DNA from: Bacillus safensis FO-36b
GTDB taxonomy: Bacteria; Bacillota; Bacilli; Bacillales; Bacillaceae
Direction: 5' to 3'
DNA: 64,000 bases
NCBI RefSeq assembly: GCF_000691165.1
Contig: NZ_ASJD01000002.1
Location: 124,001-188,000, forward strand
Of the stretch, positions 20,584 to 30,861 are shown piece after piece. Each line of letters opens with the position of its first letter. Position 1 is the first letter of the stretch. Both the position numbers and the translations under genes were made by a program. The notes beneath the pieces were generated by a model, which saw only the letters and a list, made by a program, of their open reading frames with translations, made no database searches and was not told where the DNA came from.

Positions 20584-21747
20584 TGAAGAGGTAAATGTTT
20601 TTTCTCGCAGCATGTCATGGAGTATATGGATGATACGCTCCTGATCTGCATCTGTCATGCTCGTTCCAGACGGAAGACAAAGCCCCCGCTCAAATAACAG
20701 CTCAGATACAGGAGTGCCTTTTTCCGCAGTATAAAAAGGGCAATGACGAAAGAGCGGCTGCTGGTGCAGCGGCTTCCATACACGCCTTGCTTCGATTTGT
20801 TCTTTTTCTAAAGCACCAATGATATCTGCTGGAGACAATTGTGTGTCACATTCAATGGTCAAGGCCGTCAGCCAGCGGTTGGATTTCGTTTCTTGATATT
20901 CTGGCATCAAATGAAGACCCTCTGATTTTGATAAAGCGTCCTGATAACGCTGGAAAATGCGGCGCTTTTGTTCAACACGCTCGTCCAGCACTTCCATTTG
21001 AGCAATCCCGACCCCTGCTAAGAGGTTGCTCATGCGATAGTTGTATCCCATCTCTTGATGCTCATAGTGCATCGCTTGTTCTCTGGCCTGTGAAGCAAGA
21101 AAGCGGCATCGTTCAATCGCAGCTTCATCATCACTCACAAGCATTCCGCCCCCTGATGTTGTAATGATTTTATTTCCATTAAAAGAATAGATACCGAACC
21201 TGCCCATTGAGCCGCTTTTTCTTCCTTTATAAAGCGCGCCTAACGATTCAGCCGCATCCTCAATGACTGGTACATCATATGCTTCACACAAAGCCATGAT
21301 CTCGTCCATTTTTGCACTTTGCCCATATAAATGGACAACGATGACCGCGCGAGGTTTTTTACCAAGACGTTTTGATTCAACAAAGGCTTTCTCTAAAGCA
21401 AGCGGGCACATATTCCATGTCTCCCTTTCAGAATCAATAAAAACGGGCTCAGCTTGTTCATATAAAATCGGATTTGCCGTTGCAACAAACGTGAGGGTGG
21501 AACAAAAGACAATGTCTCCTTTTTGTACACCTATCAGCTTTAAAGCAAGGTGAATCGCTGCTGTTCCTGAGGATAAAGCCGCTCCTGACTTCACTCCTGC
21601 ATAGTCCGCCACTGCCTGTTCAAATTCATTCACAAGCGGTCCAAGCGGCGCAATCCAGTTGCTCTTGAAGGCTTCCTCTATTTTGAGAGACTCTTTTCCG
21701 CTCATATGCGGAGGAGATAAGTAAATTCGCTTCCTTTTTTTCATCAC
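20566..21747 (-). CDS. epsN: UDP-sugar aminotransferase of the eps operon
   Basis: DegT/DnrJ/EryC1 PLP-dependent aminotransferase, 393 residues, starting KRIYLSPPHMSGKE like B. subtilis EpsN. With EpsC and EpsM it is thought to make an N-acetylated diaminotrideoxy sugar nucleotide (bacillosamine-type) for the exopolysaccharide. The PLP lysine lies in FNGNKIITTSGGGM; SSGTAAIHLAL binds cofactor phosphate. It overlaps epsM by 4 bp and is the last eps gene here, since epsO does not follow. Confidence 0.93.
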   Translation of the reverse strand: MMKKRKRIYLSPPHMSGKESLKIEEAFKSNWIAPLGPLVNEFEQAVADYAGVKSGAALSSGTAAIHLALKLIGVQKGDIVFCSTLTFVATANPILYEQAEPVFIDSERETWNMCPLALEKAFVESKRLGKKPRAVIVVHLYGQSAKMDEIMALCEAYDVPVIEDAAESLGALYKGRKSGSMGRFGIYSFNGNKIITTSGGGMLVSDDEAAIERCRFLASQAREQAMHYEHQEMGYNYRMSNLLAGVGIAQMEVLDERVEQKRRIFQRYQDALSKSEGLHLMPEYQETKSNRWLTALTIECDTQLSPADIIGALEKEQIEARRVWKPLHQQPLFRHCPFYTAEKGTPVSELLFERGLCLPSGTSMTDADQERIIHILHDMLREKTFTSSQAAHS

Positions 21748-22430
21748 TTCCCACCTTCTCTCCGGTCTTTGATTTCAATTGCAGGAATTCCTACAGCGAC
21801 CTTATGATCATGTATATCTCTTGTCACTGCCGCTCCAGCGCCAATGACCGTCCAGCTTCCGATCGTTGTACCGGGTGTCACCACGGCACCAGCCCCAATA
21901 TGGGCACCTTCCCGCACGGAAACACCGCCAGTCAGCACCGCGCCTGGTGACAGGTGCACAAACGATTCGAGTTTGCAGTCATGCTCGACGATAGACCCTG
22001 TATTTATAATCGTATGCTCACCGATGGCTGCATCTGCTTGAACCACTGCCCTTGCCATCACGACAGTCCCCCTTCCAATGACAGCTGACGGACTCATCAC
22101 CGCCTCTGGGTGAATGAGTGTGGCAAATGCTGTATTTTCAAATGAGAGGCGTTCCTTGATAAGCTGTCTGATCTCATTTTGTCCGATCGCAATCAGCCAT
22201 TTCATATGAGGCATTGTCTCTCTCAGCTGCTCACTCATGGAGATCGGTCCATACAAAATCCCGCTTTGAGTGACCGCCTCTTCAAATTGATCATCTAACA
22301 CCGCACATAATGAGTAATCGGCATGTGCAAAAATGAGATCTTGGATGACTTTGCTATGTCCTCCGGCCCCAATTAAACCAATGGTTTTCTTCTTATATAT
22401 CGGTTCCTTTGAATTTTTCAGCTGTGGCAT
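21744..22430 (-). CDS. epsM: Sugar O/N-acetyltransferase of the eps operon
   Basis: 228-residue left-handed beta-helix acyltransferase (PglD/NeuD family). An N-terminal Rossmann-like part (TIGLIGAGGHSKVIQDL) precedes hexapeptide repeats (VIGRGTVVMARAVVQADAAIG onward). It probably acetylates the amino sugar made by EpsC and EpsN. The annotated start overlaps epsL by 38 bp; a start a few codons later is possible because GLIGAGGHSK is the usual N-terminus. Confidence 0.9.
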   Translation of the reverse strand: MPQLKNSKEPIYKKKTIGLIGAGGHSKVIQDLIFAHADYSLCAVLDDQFEEAVTQSGILYGPISMSEQLRETMPHMKWLIAIGQNEIRQLIKERLSFENTAFATLIHPEAVMSPSAVIGRGTVVMARAVVQADAAIGEHTIINTGSIVEHDCKLESFVHLSPGAVLTGGVSVREGAHIGAGAVVTPGTTIGSWTVIGAGAAVTRDIHDHKVAVGIPAIEIKDRREGGK

Positions 22431-22989
22431 GATCCGGCTGCTGCACCCCCTCTGTTTTCATGACCTTCAGCAAGGTCATCCACAAAATTTTCATATCGAG
22501 CCAAAACGATTGATGCTCGACATACCAAAGATCATAGGTGAATTTCTCCTCCCAGGTAAGCTTGTTCCGGCCGTTCACCTGTGCCCATCCTGTTATGCCG
22601 GGCTTCACAACATGACGCCTTGCTTGTTCTTCTGTATACATAGGCAAATACTCCATCAAAAGCGGTCTTGGCCCTACAAGACTAAGCTCTCCTTTGAGTA
22701 CATTGACAAGCTGCGGCAATTCATCAAGACTAAGCTTTCGAATCAAGGCGCCGGTTTTTGTTAATCGCAGATGATCTGGCAGCAGCACCCCATGTTCATC
22801 GCGTTCATCGGTCATCGTCCGAAATTTATATAGCATAAAAGGCCGGCCATACAGACCAGGCCGCTTCTGCCGAAACACCACAGGCGTTCCAATTTTCCAT
22901 CTAATCAGTCCATAGATGAGAAGAAAAAGAAGACTGCCTGCGATGAGCAGCGTCAATGCCACCGTCACATCTATCATTCTTTTCATCAT
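22393..22989 (-). CDS. epsL: Undecaprenyl-phosphate sugar phosphotransferase
   Basis: 198-residue short-form bacterial sugar transferase (WcaJ/PglC family) that starts polymer synthesis by putting the first sugar phosphate on undecaprenyl phosphate. One N-terminal membrane segment (VALTLLIAGSLLFLLIYGLI), then the catalytic core with VFRQKRPG, LYKFRTM, LSLDELPQLVNVLKGE and GPRPLL, and ITGWAQVNGRN. AAAAGGAGATG lies before the paired ATG start. It follows epsK by 17 bp. Confidence 0.94.
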   Translation of the reverse strand: MMKRMIDVTVALTLLIAGSLLFLLIYGLIRWKIGTPVVFRQKRPGLYGRPFMLYKFRTMTDERDEHGVLLPDHLRLTKTGALIRKLSLDELPQLVNVLKGELSLVGPRPLLMEYLPMYTEEQARRHVVKPGITGWAQVNGRNKLTWEEKFTYDLWYVEHQSFWLDMKILWMTLLKVMKTEGVQQPDHATAEKFKGTDI

Positions 22990-23006
22990 TGCATCTCCTT
23001 TTCATA

Positions 23007-24521
23007 TTAGCGGGAGACCGCATGTTTTACCTTACGCATCAGCTGCATCCGCTCTCGTTTCGTTCCTGCAAACAGATACAAGTAGCCCATATAGAGAATG
23101 AAACAAAGCCCGCCAATACAAAACAGCTCCCACCATGAAGTCACGTTATATACCGCCTGAATCCCCGCACAGATGCCCCAAATAAATAGCCCTCCAGCAA
23201 GTGGAACCAGAGTATGCTTGTAAAAGATAGTGCGTTTCTGATTCGTGATCCTGGCTGTATAAAATGGCAGAAACACAATATTTTTAATCAATAAAACCAT
23301 TGCCCCCGCTGATGCAATGCCATATAAACCAAGCTGCAGCATATGAGTCAATCCATAGGCAAAAAGCACATTAGAGACACCTAATATAAGGGTGACAACC
23401 GCAGGAATTTTCAATCGATTAAACACAGTCGGCACATATGTGAGCGGTAAAAACATCAAGGTCAAACATAAATAAGCCGCATGAATCATAAGAAGCCATT
23501 TCAGTTCTTCAAAGGCAGGCCCAAGCCATAAAAGCATAAGCGGACCAGCGAGACCTCCTAGAAGTGCGGCTGGGAACGCAACAAATAAGCCGCTCCACTT
23601 AATGGCGTTTGCAGCATATTGAATGAGCCCCTCTTTGTCCTGATTCGAATAAAATTTCGTGATCGTTGGTGCAAACACAACGGCCAGTGTCCCTGCCAGT
23701 GTGCGTAATAATAATGGGAACTGTAAAATTGCCGCATACTGGCCCGTCGCTTCCGCTCCAATGAGCAAGTTGGTCATCAATAAATCAATTTGTAAAAACA
23801 ACAATATCCCCATTTGCTCAAATGAATGCCAGACCCCTGATCGAACAAGAGTGAGACTAGACGATAATGAGACGTGCCGCCACTTGAACGAAAACCAAGG
23901 GATGAGTTTCTTAAAATAATAGATACCGATTCCCATAGCCGCTAAGCTTCCAATGACGGCCGCAAGCGGGATATGCCAAATGGCTGGTGTCGTCCATGTA
24001 AACAGGATGACAATCATCAGCGCCCTCAAAAACATTTGAATCGCCTGTCCAACACTTGATACATAGAGCTTATTTGCATAAAACGGTGCAGACCCAATGC
24101 CAGACATGACGAAATTGAGCATAAATAAAAGACCCCCTAAAATAAAGGCGGTCTGTGTGTCTTTCGCGAGATGAACAGGTACATGAAGCCATTCAACCAG
24201 CTGTTGAGACATGAAAAGACAAAACAAAAAGAGACTGATCGATAGTAAAAACGAACTGACGAAATAGGAAGCGAGATAGCGCTGCGCCTTCTCCATCTCT
24301 CCTTTATGAGCCGCTACAGAAAAAAATCGCACAACAACCGCACTTAACGAAGCCGTAATGACCGATAAATAGTTGATCATATTTTGTGTCAGATGGATTA
24401 AGCCGAATGCTTCCACCCCAAGCGTATGAACAATATAAGGTGTTAAACATACAGACATAAGCATCATTAGGACAAACGTGATTAAGTTCGCACTGGCATT
24501 GTAAAGAAACGCTCGATTCAT
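23007..24521 (-). CDS. epsK: Polysaccharide flippase, Wzx/MVF type
   Basis: 504-residue integral membrane protein with about 14 hydrophobic helices, the length of B. subtilis EpsK (505). It is expected to flip lipid-linked repeat units for the Wzy-type pathway. It lies only 28 bp after epsI; in B. subtilis the glycosyltransferase gene epsJ sits in between, so epsJ is missing here. No strong Shine-Dalgarno is seen before ATG 24521 (GAAAG only). Confidence 0.92.
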   Translation of the reverse strand: MNRAFLYNASANLITFVLMMLMSVCLTPYIVHTLGVEAFGLIHLTQNMINYLSVITASLSAVVVRFFSVAAHKGEMEKAQRYLASYFVSSFLLSISLFLFCLFMSQQLVEWLHVPVHLAKDTQTAFILGGLLFMLNFVMSGIGSAPFYANKLYVSSVGQAIQMFLRALMIVILFTWTTPAIWHIPLAAVIGSLAAMGIGIYYFKKLIPWFSFKWRHVSLSSSLTLVRSGVWHSFEQMGILLFLQIDLLMTNLLIGAEATGQYAAILQFPLLLRTLAGTLAVVFAPTITKFYSNQDKEGLIQYAANAIKWSGLFVAFPAALLGGLAGPLMLLWLGPAFEELKWLLMIHAAYLCLTLMFLPLTYVPTVFNRLKIPAVVTLILGVSNVLFAYGLTHMLQLGLYGIASAGAMVLLIKNIVFLPFYTARITNQKRTIFYKHTLVPLAGGLFIWGICAGIQAVYNVTSWWELFCIGGLCFILYMGYLYLFAGTKRERMQLMRKVKHAVSR

Positions 24522-24549
24522 TGTGCTTTCACGCAGCGTTTAAGAGCCC

Positions 24550-25578
24550 TCATCCAGCTTCCTCTCCCTTTTGACCGGTTGTTTTCATCAGCTGATGAAC
24601 GGCCTCTTTCACAGCTGCCTCATTTGGTTCTTTTAAAAGGGTCATAAACGGAAGGTGAGCCACCCACTCAAATCCCTCCATCACCTTATGATCAAACGAT
24701 CTAAGGACAACACACGGTGTATGAGTGATCGCACAAAAGATCATGCCATGCAGACGATCTGTCACGACGACCTGCGCTTGTTTTAACTCCGTCCACAAAG
24801 ACGTTAACTCCTCCAAGCGAGTCGTTCGATCGACTCGTCTGCCAATTGTCGTTGTGATTAAACCGACTTGATCATATGTCTCTTGGATATGCTGCTGCAG
24901 CTGCTGGCGCTCCTTCTTTGTGAGATACGCTTCTTGATCCTCACGCAGACAAAGCAAAACCCCTTCACGTGTTTCATCCTTTGATGATTCGTCTAATGAC
25001 AGCACCATATCAGGCTGTTTCCACACATCTTGATCAGGAAAATGAAGCTTCATCCATTCATAGGTTGTTTGATCTCTTGCCATGAGGAGTAGTCTTGGAT
25101 GCTGACTATACGTGTAAATGGCGCGGCGCTCCTCTCGTTTCCCTCTCTTTGTTTCTGTAAAATGTACAGTAGCAGGCAGCTGGATCATGGGATAGGACTT
25201 GAAGGTCTTGATGATAAATTGTCTCGTCCATTCTTCGTACCGGTATAAATCCCCCATATTGCCCCCGCCGATCATACAGACGATGTCTTCTGGATGCCGG
25301 CTGCGCTTTAGCGGACGGGCAAGGCGATAGATATCCTTCATGTCCACTTCTATGATGTCATAGGCTGGAAAGTGTTTCTTTAAAAAATAATAACTCGCAT
25401 AGGCAATCGCATGATCCCCTAAATTATCATGGCCCGGCAGCAGCGTGAGAATGATTTTCTTCTGATGACTCAGCTCTGGCAGCCTTTGGCGGCTCAGTCT
25501 ATACTCAAGCGGATATTTGACCTTTAAAAGCAGCCACTCTGCGGTTTTTGCCTTCAATTGCTGCACTGTCAATCCCAT
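24550..25578 (-). CDS. epsI: Polysaccharide pyruvyltransferase
   Basis: Pyruvyltransferase of the CsaB/EpsI family, 342 residues from ATG 25578 (MGLTVQQLKAKTAEW). It is thought to ketalise a sugar in the exopolysaccharide with pyruvate. Recognisable strings are LLPGHDNLGDHAIAYASYYF near the start, GGGNMGDLYRYEEW in the middle and VVTDRLHGMIFCAI near the end, all typical of the family. A longer frame to 25611 overlaps epsH and lacks a good ribosome site. B. subtilis has a second such enzyme, EpsO, which is absent here. Confidence 0.92.
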   Translation of the reverse strand: MGLTVQQLKAKTAEWLLLKVKYPLEYRLSRQRLPELSHQKKIILTLLPGHDNLGDHAIAYASYYFLKKHFPAYDIIEVDMKDIYRLARPLKRSRHPEDIVCMIGGGNMGDLYRYEEWTRQFIIKTFKSYPMIQLPATVHFTETKRGKREERRAIYTYSQHPRLLLMARDQTTYEWMKLHFPDQDVWKQPDMVLSLDESSKDETREGVLLCLREDQEAYLTKKERQQLQQHIQETYDQVGLITTTIGRRVDRTTRLEELTSLWTELKQAQVVVTDRLHGMIFCAITHTPCVVLRSFDHKVMEGFEWVAHLPFMTLLKEPNEAAVKEAVHQLMKTTGQKGEEAG

Positions 25579-25583
25579 CACCC

Positions 25584-26606
25584 CTATTTCCTTGTCTGAT
25601 ATTCGATCCATTTTTGATAGCTAGAAGCCGCGGCAGAAAGCGGATAAACCAATCGGCACTTAGCAAGAAATAAAATCATTCGCTTTCGAACCGTGAGCTT
25701 CGATAGTTCCACCTGTTTGACGGCATGCTGAAAAGCATCATGTGTGATCATTTCACGCATGTGATCAAGCTTTTCCTGAATAGAGAGATCATTTTGGCTC
25801 TTCCATTCGTTGAGCATACAATGAAGCGTATGATTGACGATAAAAAAGTCTAATGCTTTCTCATACAGAGAGATGTCATCATGCTCTTTTAAAAAAGAGC
25901 GCTGTGCATGATAAAAGCTCAGTCCATGATGAAAATACTGCTTCTGATATCGCTGCACAATAGATGACAGATGAACCCTGTAATAATAAAGGGGCTCATG
26001 AACAAAAGCGATGCTGCGTGATAAAGAAAAACAGCGCAGCGTCACATATTGATCTTCAATGTTCTCAAGTTCACCCCGCAGCGGAAATCGAATGTGGTGT
26101 TCCTCCATAAAGGCACGCCGATACAGCTTATTCCATGAGAATCCAGTCAAGTCTCCGTGTAATAACGCTTTGATTAAATCCGTTTTTTCGGCTGAGCGCT
26201 TGTCTAACAGCGTCGTTCCTATCGTTCGCTTTGACTGTTCAAATTGAATCCAATACTCGCTCACAATAAGATCTGCCCCGGTCATTTCGGCTTTTTCATA
26301 CATAGCTTCACAGTAATGAGGAGCGAGAATATCATCTGAATCCACAAAGGCGAGATACGTCCCCTTCGCTTCCTCGATGCCCCGGTTTCTCACAGCGCCT
26401 AACCCTTGATTGGGTTGATGGATTACCCGGAAACGCTCATCACGCTCAGCAAATGCTTCAAGCCATTCACCGCTGCGGTCGGTCGATCCATCATTGATAA
26501 GAATGACTTCTATATCAGAAAAGCTTTGATCTGCAATTGATTGAAGACATTGCTCCACATATTGACTCGTATTGTAAACTGCGACCAATAGACTGATAGC
26601 TGGCAT
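25584..26606 (-). CDS. epsH: Glycosyltransferase family 2
   Basis: GT-A-fold glycosyltransferase, 340 residues from ATG 26606 (MPAISLLVAVYNTSQYVEQC). The nucleotide-binding INDGSTDRSGEWL and the metal-binding AFVDSDD (DXD) are clear. It adds one sugar of the exopolysaccharide repeat. A GTG at 26621 is possible but its ribosome site would touch the codon. It lies 27 bp after epsG. Confidence 0.9.
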   Translation of the reverse strand: MPAISLLVAVYNTSQYVEQCLQSIADQSFSDIEVILINDGSTDRSGEWLEAFAERDERFRVIHQPNQGLGAVRNRGIEEAKGTYLAFVDSDDILAPHYCEAMYEKAEMTGADLIVSEYWIQFEQSKRTIGTTLLDKRSAEKTDLIKALLHGDLTGFSWNKLYRRAFMEEHHIRFPLRGELENIEDQYVTLRCFSLSRSIAFVHEPLYYYRVHLSSIVQRYQKQYFHHGLSFYHAQRSFLKEHDDISLYEKALDFFIVNHTLHCMLNEWKSQNDLSIQEKLDHMREMITHDAFQHAVKQVELSKLTVRKRMILFLAKCRLVYPLSAAASSYQKWIEYQTRK

Positions 26607-26633
26607 TACAGCATGCCCCACCTTTCTTCAAAT

Positions 26634-27737
26634 CTACTTTGTAAATATCGTTCTATACGGCAAAACCGAAGAATCAAACGGCATCAGCATGATGCTGTAC
26701 AGAATATAGCAAACAGCAATCCCTACATACATAAACACATTAGACCGCTGATCAAAAATGCGTGTGAAATATGGCAGTAAAATGAGCTGATACAAGCCAA
26801 AATAAATATGAAATCTTGCATAAATGACATCCTTCGTTGCAAGGATGCCAAACAAGAAACCAAGCAAACAAAAATTCACAATGTAATCACTCTCAGGCGT
26901 CAGCTCACGAAGTCGTTTTCGATAAAAAAAAGCAAGCAGAAGCGGCAAAATCAAGACACCGATTTTTGTCACATTCATTCCATTCGTATTCGTTGTGAGC
27001 CATTCCTCGTAATGACCATATGAACTGCCTTGCAGCATCACGACAAACACTGAGACAAAACGGTCATAAAGAGCGGTTAAGCCTAAGAACACCAGGCATA
27101 AGACCAGCATCATCCAAGACCAAGCCTTTGTTCTCACAATAAAATACACAGGAATCATGATGAGAGCGGATGAATGAAACAATGAACATACAAGGACGAG
27201 CGGAAAATACAATTTCCACTGTCCATTGATCACCAACCGGACGGCATAAAAAAGAATCGCTGCCACCATATACTGACGCATGCCATTAAATGACGCATAA
27301 TAATGAAAGGTCCCAAGAAAAAGCAGCATACTCAGCTCAAATGGACGGCCATATTGAATAAGCGTCTTGATGATAAAAAAATAAGTAATGGCTCCGACTG
27401 AGATATACATGATTTGCGGATCATGAGACAGTTGATTAAGCATCCATAAAATAAACGTAAACCCTGGATCCGTTGCGGCCTTATCCACACCGAATCCAAA
27501 TATATGCCAAGGCTTTTCGTAATTGATGGAGAACTCATACATCTGGCCATATGTGACAAAATCGGTTCCTACTTTATACCGAATACCAGCTACGATACAA
27601 AGAAACAGAAACGGAAAAAACACCAGAAGCTTATTAGGCCGCCATCCGCTTTGAATGGTATCATCACGCCTGCCGTAGAATGCGGCAAAGCTCGACCATA
27701 AATAGACCATGATCATGTTCACCAAATAAACCGCCAT
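26634..27737 (-). CDS. epsG: Exopolysaccharide polymerase, Wzy-like
   Basis: 367-residue membrane protein with about ten hydrophobic helices and the EpsG-family landmark [17 protein letters not shown] in the first extracytoplasmic loop. It should polymerise repeat units delivered by EpsK. ATG 27737 has GGAAGGAAG upstream; 14 bp separates it from epsF. Confidence 0.92.
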   Translation of the reverse strand: MAVYLVNMIMVYLWSSFAAFYGRRDDTIQSGWRPNKLLVFFPFLFLCIVAGIRYKVGTDFVTYGQMYEFSINYEKPWHIFGFGVDKAATDPGFTFILWMLNQLSHDPQIMYISVGAITYFFIIKTLIQYGRPFELSMLLFLGTFHYYASFNGMRQYMVAAILFYAVRLVINGQWKLYFPLVLVCSLFHSSALIMIPVYFIVRTKAWSWMMLVLCLVFLGLTALYDRFVSVFVVMLQGSSYGHYEEWLTTNTNGMNVTKIGVLILPLLLAFFYRKRLRELTPESDYIVNFCLLGFLFGILATKDVIYARFHIYFGLYQLILLPYFTRIFDQRSNVFMYVGIAVCYILYSIMLMPFDSSVLPYRTIFTK

Positions 27738-27751
27738 CTGCTCTTCCTTCC

Positions 27752-28882
27752 TTACAGTCCGTATAGATTCATCACACGTGTAATATTCTGTTTCACATCA
27801 AATCCTCTTTTTTCAAGCTGAGAGGTAATGGTCTCTTGAAGAGGAGGTTCTGCATGATATGCTTCAAGCACCGCCTTCATCCATTCATGCGCGGAATCTC
27901 GCAGCGACTTCCTTTTCACAAGCCCGCAGCCTAAATCTACTTCCTCTGTAATATGATCTGAAATCACACAAGGCAGACCAGACGCCTGGGCTTCCACTAA
28001 TACAAGCGGAAGACCTTCAAACAAGGAAGGCATCACAAATACATCAAATGCTTTCATATACTGCGGAACGTCTGATACGACGCCTGTAAAGACAACGTCA
28101 TCCATCAAGCCTGCCTTCTCCGCATACGATTCGACTACTTGCTTCAGCGGTCCATCCCCTACGAGGACAAGCTGAAATGAAACTCCTTGCTTCTTTAAGG
28201 TCTGTGCCAGCTCTATAAAAAAAACATGATTTTTTTGCTCATGGAACCGTCCAATATGACCAATGACCATGTTTTTTTCGCGAAGATGGAGGTGCTTTTT
28301 GATCTCCGCCTTTTCTTCTGGATTGGGCTGAAAAAAAAGGGATAAATCAATCCCATTTGGCAGCACCTCAACCTGCCCGTTCTGCATTTTTTTCTGTCCA
28401 AATAAAAAGACACCGGCATCCTCGCCGCATGCAACAAGCTGTGTAGAGAATGTAAAGATCAGCTGGCGAAACCCTTTGAGCATCATATGATCCAGCCAGT
28501 TTGGCGACGGCTTCCACGCTGTATTATGTGAATGGCAAATGCGCACCTTCACCCCCGCTAGTTTGGCAGCAAGTGCGGAGAAGCCTGTCTGAAAATCCGT
28601 ATGTGCATGCACTGCCTGATAGGGCCCTGTTTGCCTAATTGTCTTGGTCAATGTTTTCACAAAAGCAACCGGAGAGGACGCCCCAATACTTGGGACGTAA
28701 AAGATGCGTCCCCCAAGCCGGCGAATTTCCTCATCATAATCACAGACGTCCTGCCGGTGGGTAATGAAATCAAATTGAAGGACATTCCTGTCGAGTGCAC
28801 GATAAATGTTCATAATCATCGTTTCAGCTCCGCCGCGGTTCATCCCGCCCACAATATGAAGCACGCGCTTTGGCTCACTCAT
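27752..28882 (-). CDS. epsF: Glycosyltransferase family 4
   Basis: GT-B-fold enzyme, 376 residues; starts [23 protein letters not shown]. The C-terminal nucleotide-sugar site is visible as [20 protein letters not shown]. It transfers a sugar to the growing lipid-linked exopolysaccharide unit. It overlaps epsE by 8 bp. Confidence 0.92.
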   Translation of the reverse strand: MSEPKRVLHIVGGMNRGGAETMIMNIYRALDRNVLQFDFITHRQDVCDYDEEIRRLGGRIFYVPSIGASSPVAFVKTLTKTIRQTGPYQAVHAHTDFQTGFSALAAKLAGVKVRICHSHNTAWKPSPNWLDHMMLKGFRQLIFTFSTQLVACGEDAGVFLFGQKKMQNGQVEVLPNGIDLSLFFQPNPEEKAEIKKHLHLREKNMVIGHIGRFHEQKNHVFFIELAQTLKKQGVSFQLVLVGDGPLKQVVESYAEKAGLMDDVVFTGVVSDVPQYMKAFDVFVMPSLFEGLPLVLVEAQASGLPCVISDHITEEVDLGCGLVKRKSLRDSAHEWMKAVLEAYHAEPPLQETITSQLEKRGFDVKQNITRVMNLYGL

Positions 28883-29714
28883 CCCGAACCGCCCTCCTCT
28901 TCAGCATAGACGACGCCAGCTTCCGGCGATGATAAAGCTTCATGATCTTCGGTGACAAGAAGGCACGGACCACCGGCTTTAGAGCAAATAAATAGTCAAG
29001 CGGCGACAGCTTTAATAGCCAGCATGCTTTCAAAACGAGCCAGGCATTATCTATCGAATATCGAAACTTCCGCCGCTGAAAAGCCGCATCATCCTCTCTC
29101 ACCAGATATAACGGCTCTTGTAAATTAAAGCCTTTTCTCCCAGCAGCAAAAAAGCGGATCCAAAGATCGATATCTTCCATCCGCCTTGTTGTTTTCACAG
29201 AGCGATATCCATGTAAAGCCTTGTAAGCAGAAGCCCTCATCATAATGGTCCCATGACAAAAAGGAGTCCCTCTTGCCATCACCTTCCGATCGGGCTCTGA
29301 AACAAGTGCCCGTACACCCTTTGTTCCCGATTCATCAAAAACTGTCATCGCCGTACCAACCACATCATATTCAGGATATGTATCGAGGAAATGAACCTGT
29401 TTTTCTAAACGAACAGGCACAGAAATGTCGTCGCCATCCTGCCTTGCAATCAACTCTCCCCTCGCTTCAGCCAGGCAGCGATTGAGACTGGCAGCGAGTC
29501 TTTGATTTTGTTTATTGCGGATCAGGCGGATTCTTTCAGGATGTCGTTTTGTATAAGACAGCACTTTCTCATAAGTGCCATCTGTTGATGCGTCATCACA
29601 TATGATGAGCTCCCAGTTTTCATAAGTTTGATGAAGAATAGATTCAATGCTTTCTTCTACTGTTTCTTGGCAATTGTAGACGCCCATGATCATAGACACC
29701 TTTGGTTTATGCAT
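28875..29714 (-). CDS. epsE: Glycosyltransferase 2 and flagellar clutch EpsE
   Basis: 279-residue family 2 glycosyltransferase matching B. subtilis EpsE: KVSMIMGVYNCQETVEESIE, CDDASTDGTYEKV, and the acidic ARQDGDD motif. In B. subtilis the same protein also disengages the flagellar motor through FliG. The segment RLEKQVHFLD, which carries the lysine reported as needed for the clutch, is conserved here, so the dual role is plausible (inference). It overlaps epsD and epsF by 8 bp each. Confidence 0.93.
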   Translation of the reverse strand: MHKPKVSMIMGVYNCQETVEESIESILHQTYENWELIICDDASTDGTYEKVLSYTKRHPERIRLIRNKQNQRLAASLNRCLAEARGELIARQDGDDISVPVRLEKQVHFLDTYPEYDVVGTAMTVFDESGTKGVRALVSEPDRKVMARGTPFCHGTIMMRASAYKALHGYRSVKTTRRMEDIDLWIRFFAAGRKGFNLQEPLYLVREDDAAFQRRKFRYSIDNAWLVLKACWLLKLSPLDYLFALKPVVRAFLSPKIMKLYHRRKLASSMLKRRAVRDE

Positions 29715-30861
29715 GCTGTATCACCTTCTCTGCTTGATCCATATAGATTGTATAAATTTCTTCCATTGCACTGACCGTCTGCTCCTGTGCAAATGCATGA
29801 GCCATAGAGCGTCCCGCTTTTCCCATGAGGGGCAGCTGATCTTTTTTGTCGTAGAGCTGCTGCAAGTAATCAGCTAAACTATTCACATCTTGCGGTTTAA
29901 CTAAAAAACCATTGACGCCATGTTTGACAAGCTCACAATGTCCTCTATTCTCCGTTGCAATCACAGGTTTTTCTGCCGACATCGCTTCAAGCAGGTTCAT
30001 GCCGAGCCCTTCTCTCAAGCTGGTGGAAACACATACATCGCTCATATGCATCCATTCCTCCATTTGTTTGCAAAACCCAGCAAAGTGGATATGCTTTTCA
30101 AGATGGAGCTGGCGGGTAAGCTTTTCATAGTTCGGCCTCATTGTCCCTTCCCCCGCAAACACGATTTTTATATTTGGTATTTTCTTAGACAGCTGTGCAC
30201 ATGCTTTGATGAGCATCCCTTGATTTTTATTCTTATTTAATTCGCCAGCACACAGCACGATAAAATCTTCCGAGGGAAAGCCATAGGCTGCGCGAAGACG
30301 CTGCTTCTCTTTTTCATCGACAGGTGCGAACCGCTTCATATCCACACCCATACCGGGCACATAATAAACAGATGTCCGCTCTTTTGATAGACGGTCGGCT
30401 CTTTTAAAATCTTCTCCATTAATGGTGATCAGAGCGTCTGTATAGCGGGCTAGAAATCTCTCTATTGGATAATAGAACAGCCAGTTTTGAAGCGGCGCCC
30501 CCTCCCAAAAGTGAAAGCCATGTGCCGTGTAAAGAACCTTCGTTCCTTTTTTGCGCGTACCTTTGGCTGCGAGCCTGCCAATGACACTTCCCATTGGTGT
30601 GTGGCAATGGATGAAATCATAGTGCTCTTTTGCTAACAGCTTCTTCAGTTCTACATACGCAAGCCGGTTGCGTACATGAAAAGGAGAGCGCTGAATCGAA
30701 ATTGAGTGAGCTTGATTCACATAGGGCAGCTTCAGCTGGCCGTTTGCCGCTGTATGCACTTCCCATCCTTGTTCCTGAAACCACCGGAAATACGGAAGAT
30801 GAAAGGCTTTAAAGTGATAATCAACCGTTGCGCAAAACAAGACTTTTTTCTTCATTGACAA
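29707..30861 (-). CDS. epsD: Glycosyltransferase family 4
   Basis: 384-residue GT-B enzyme; KKVLFCATVDYHFKAFHLPY at the N-terminus and SLREGLGMNLLEAMSAEKP in the donor site. Start uncertain: TTG 30861 has AGGAGG at normal spacing, ATG 30855 two codons later is an alternative. It overlaps the epsC end by about 40 bp. Role: sugar addition in exopolysaccharide assembly. Confidence 0.9.
   Translation of the reverse strand: MSMKKKVLFCATVDYHFKAFHLPYFRWFQEQGWEVHTAANGQLKLPYVNQAHSISIQRSPFHVRNRLAYVELKKLLAKEHYDFIHCHTPMGSVIGRLAAKGTRKKGTKVLYTAHGFHFWEGAPLQNWLFYYPIERFLARYTDALITINGEDFKRADRLSKERTSVYYVPGMGVDMKRFAPVDEKEKQRLRAAYGFPSEDFIVLCAGELNKNKNQGMLIKACAQLSKKIPNIKIVFAGEGTMRPNYEKLTRQLHLEKHIHFAGFCKQMEEWMHMSDVCVSTSLREGLGMNLLEAMSAEKPVIATENRGHCELVKHGVNGFLVKPQDVNSLADYLQQLYDKKDQLPLMGKAGRSMAHAFAQEQTVSAMEEIYTIYMDQAEKVIQHA

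Noticed and set aside
24522-24549. Search for a broken epsJ between epsI and epsK
   Set aside because: Only 28 bp separate the genes; there is no remnant to annotate.
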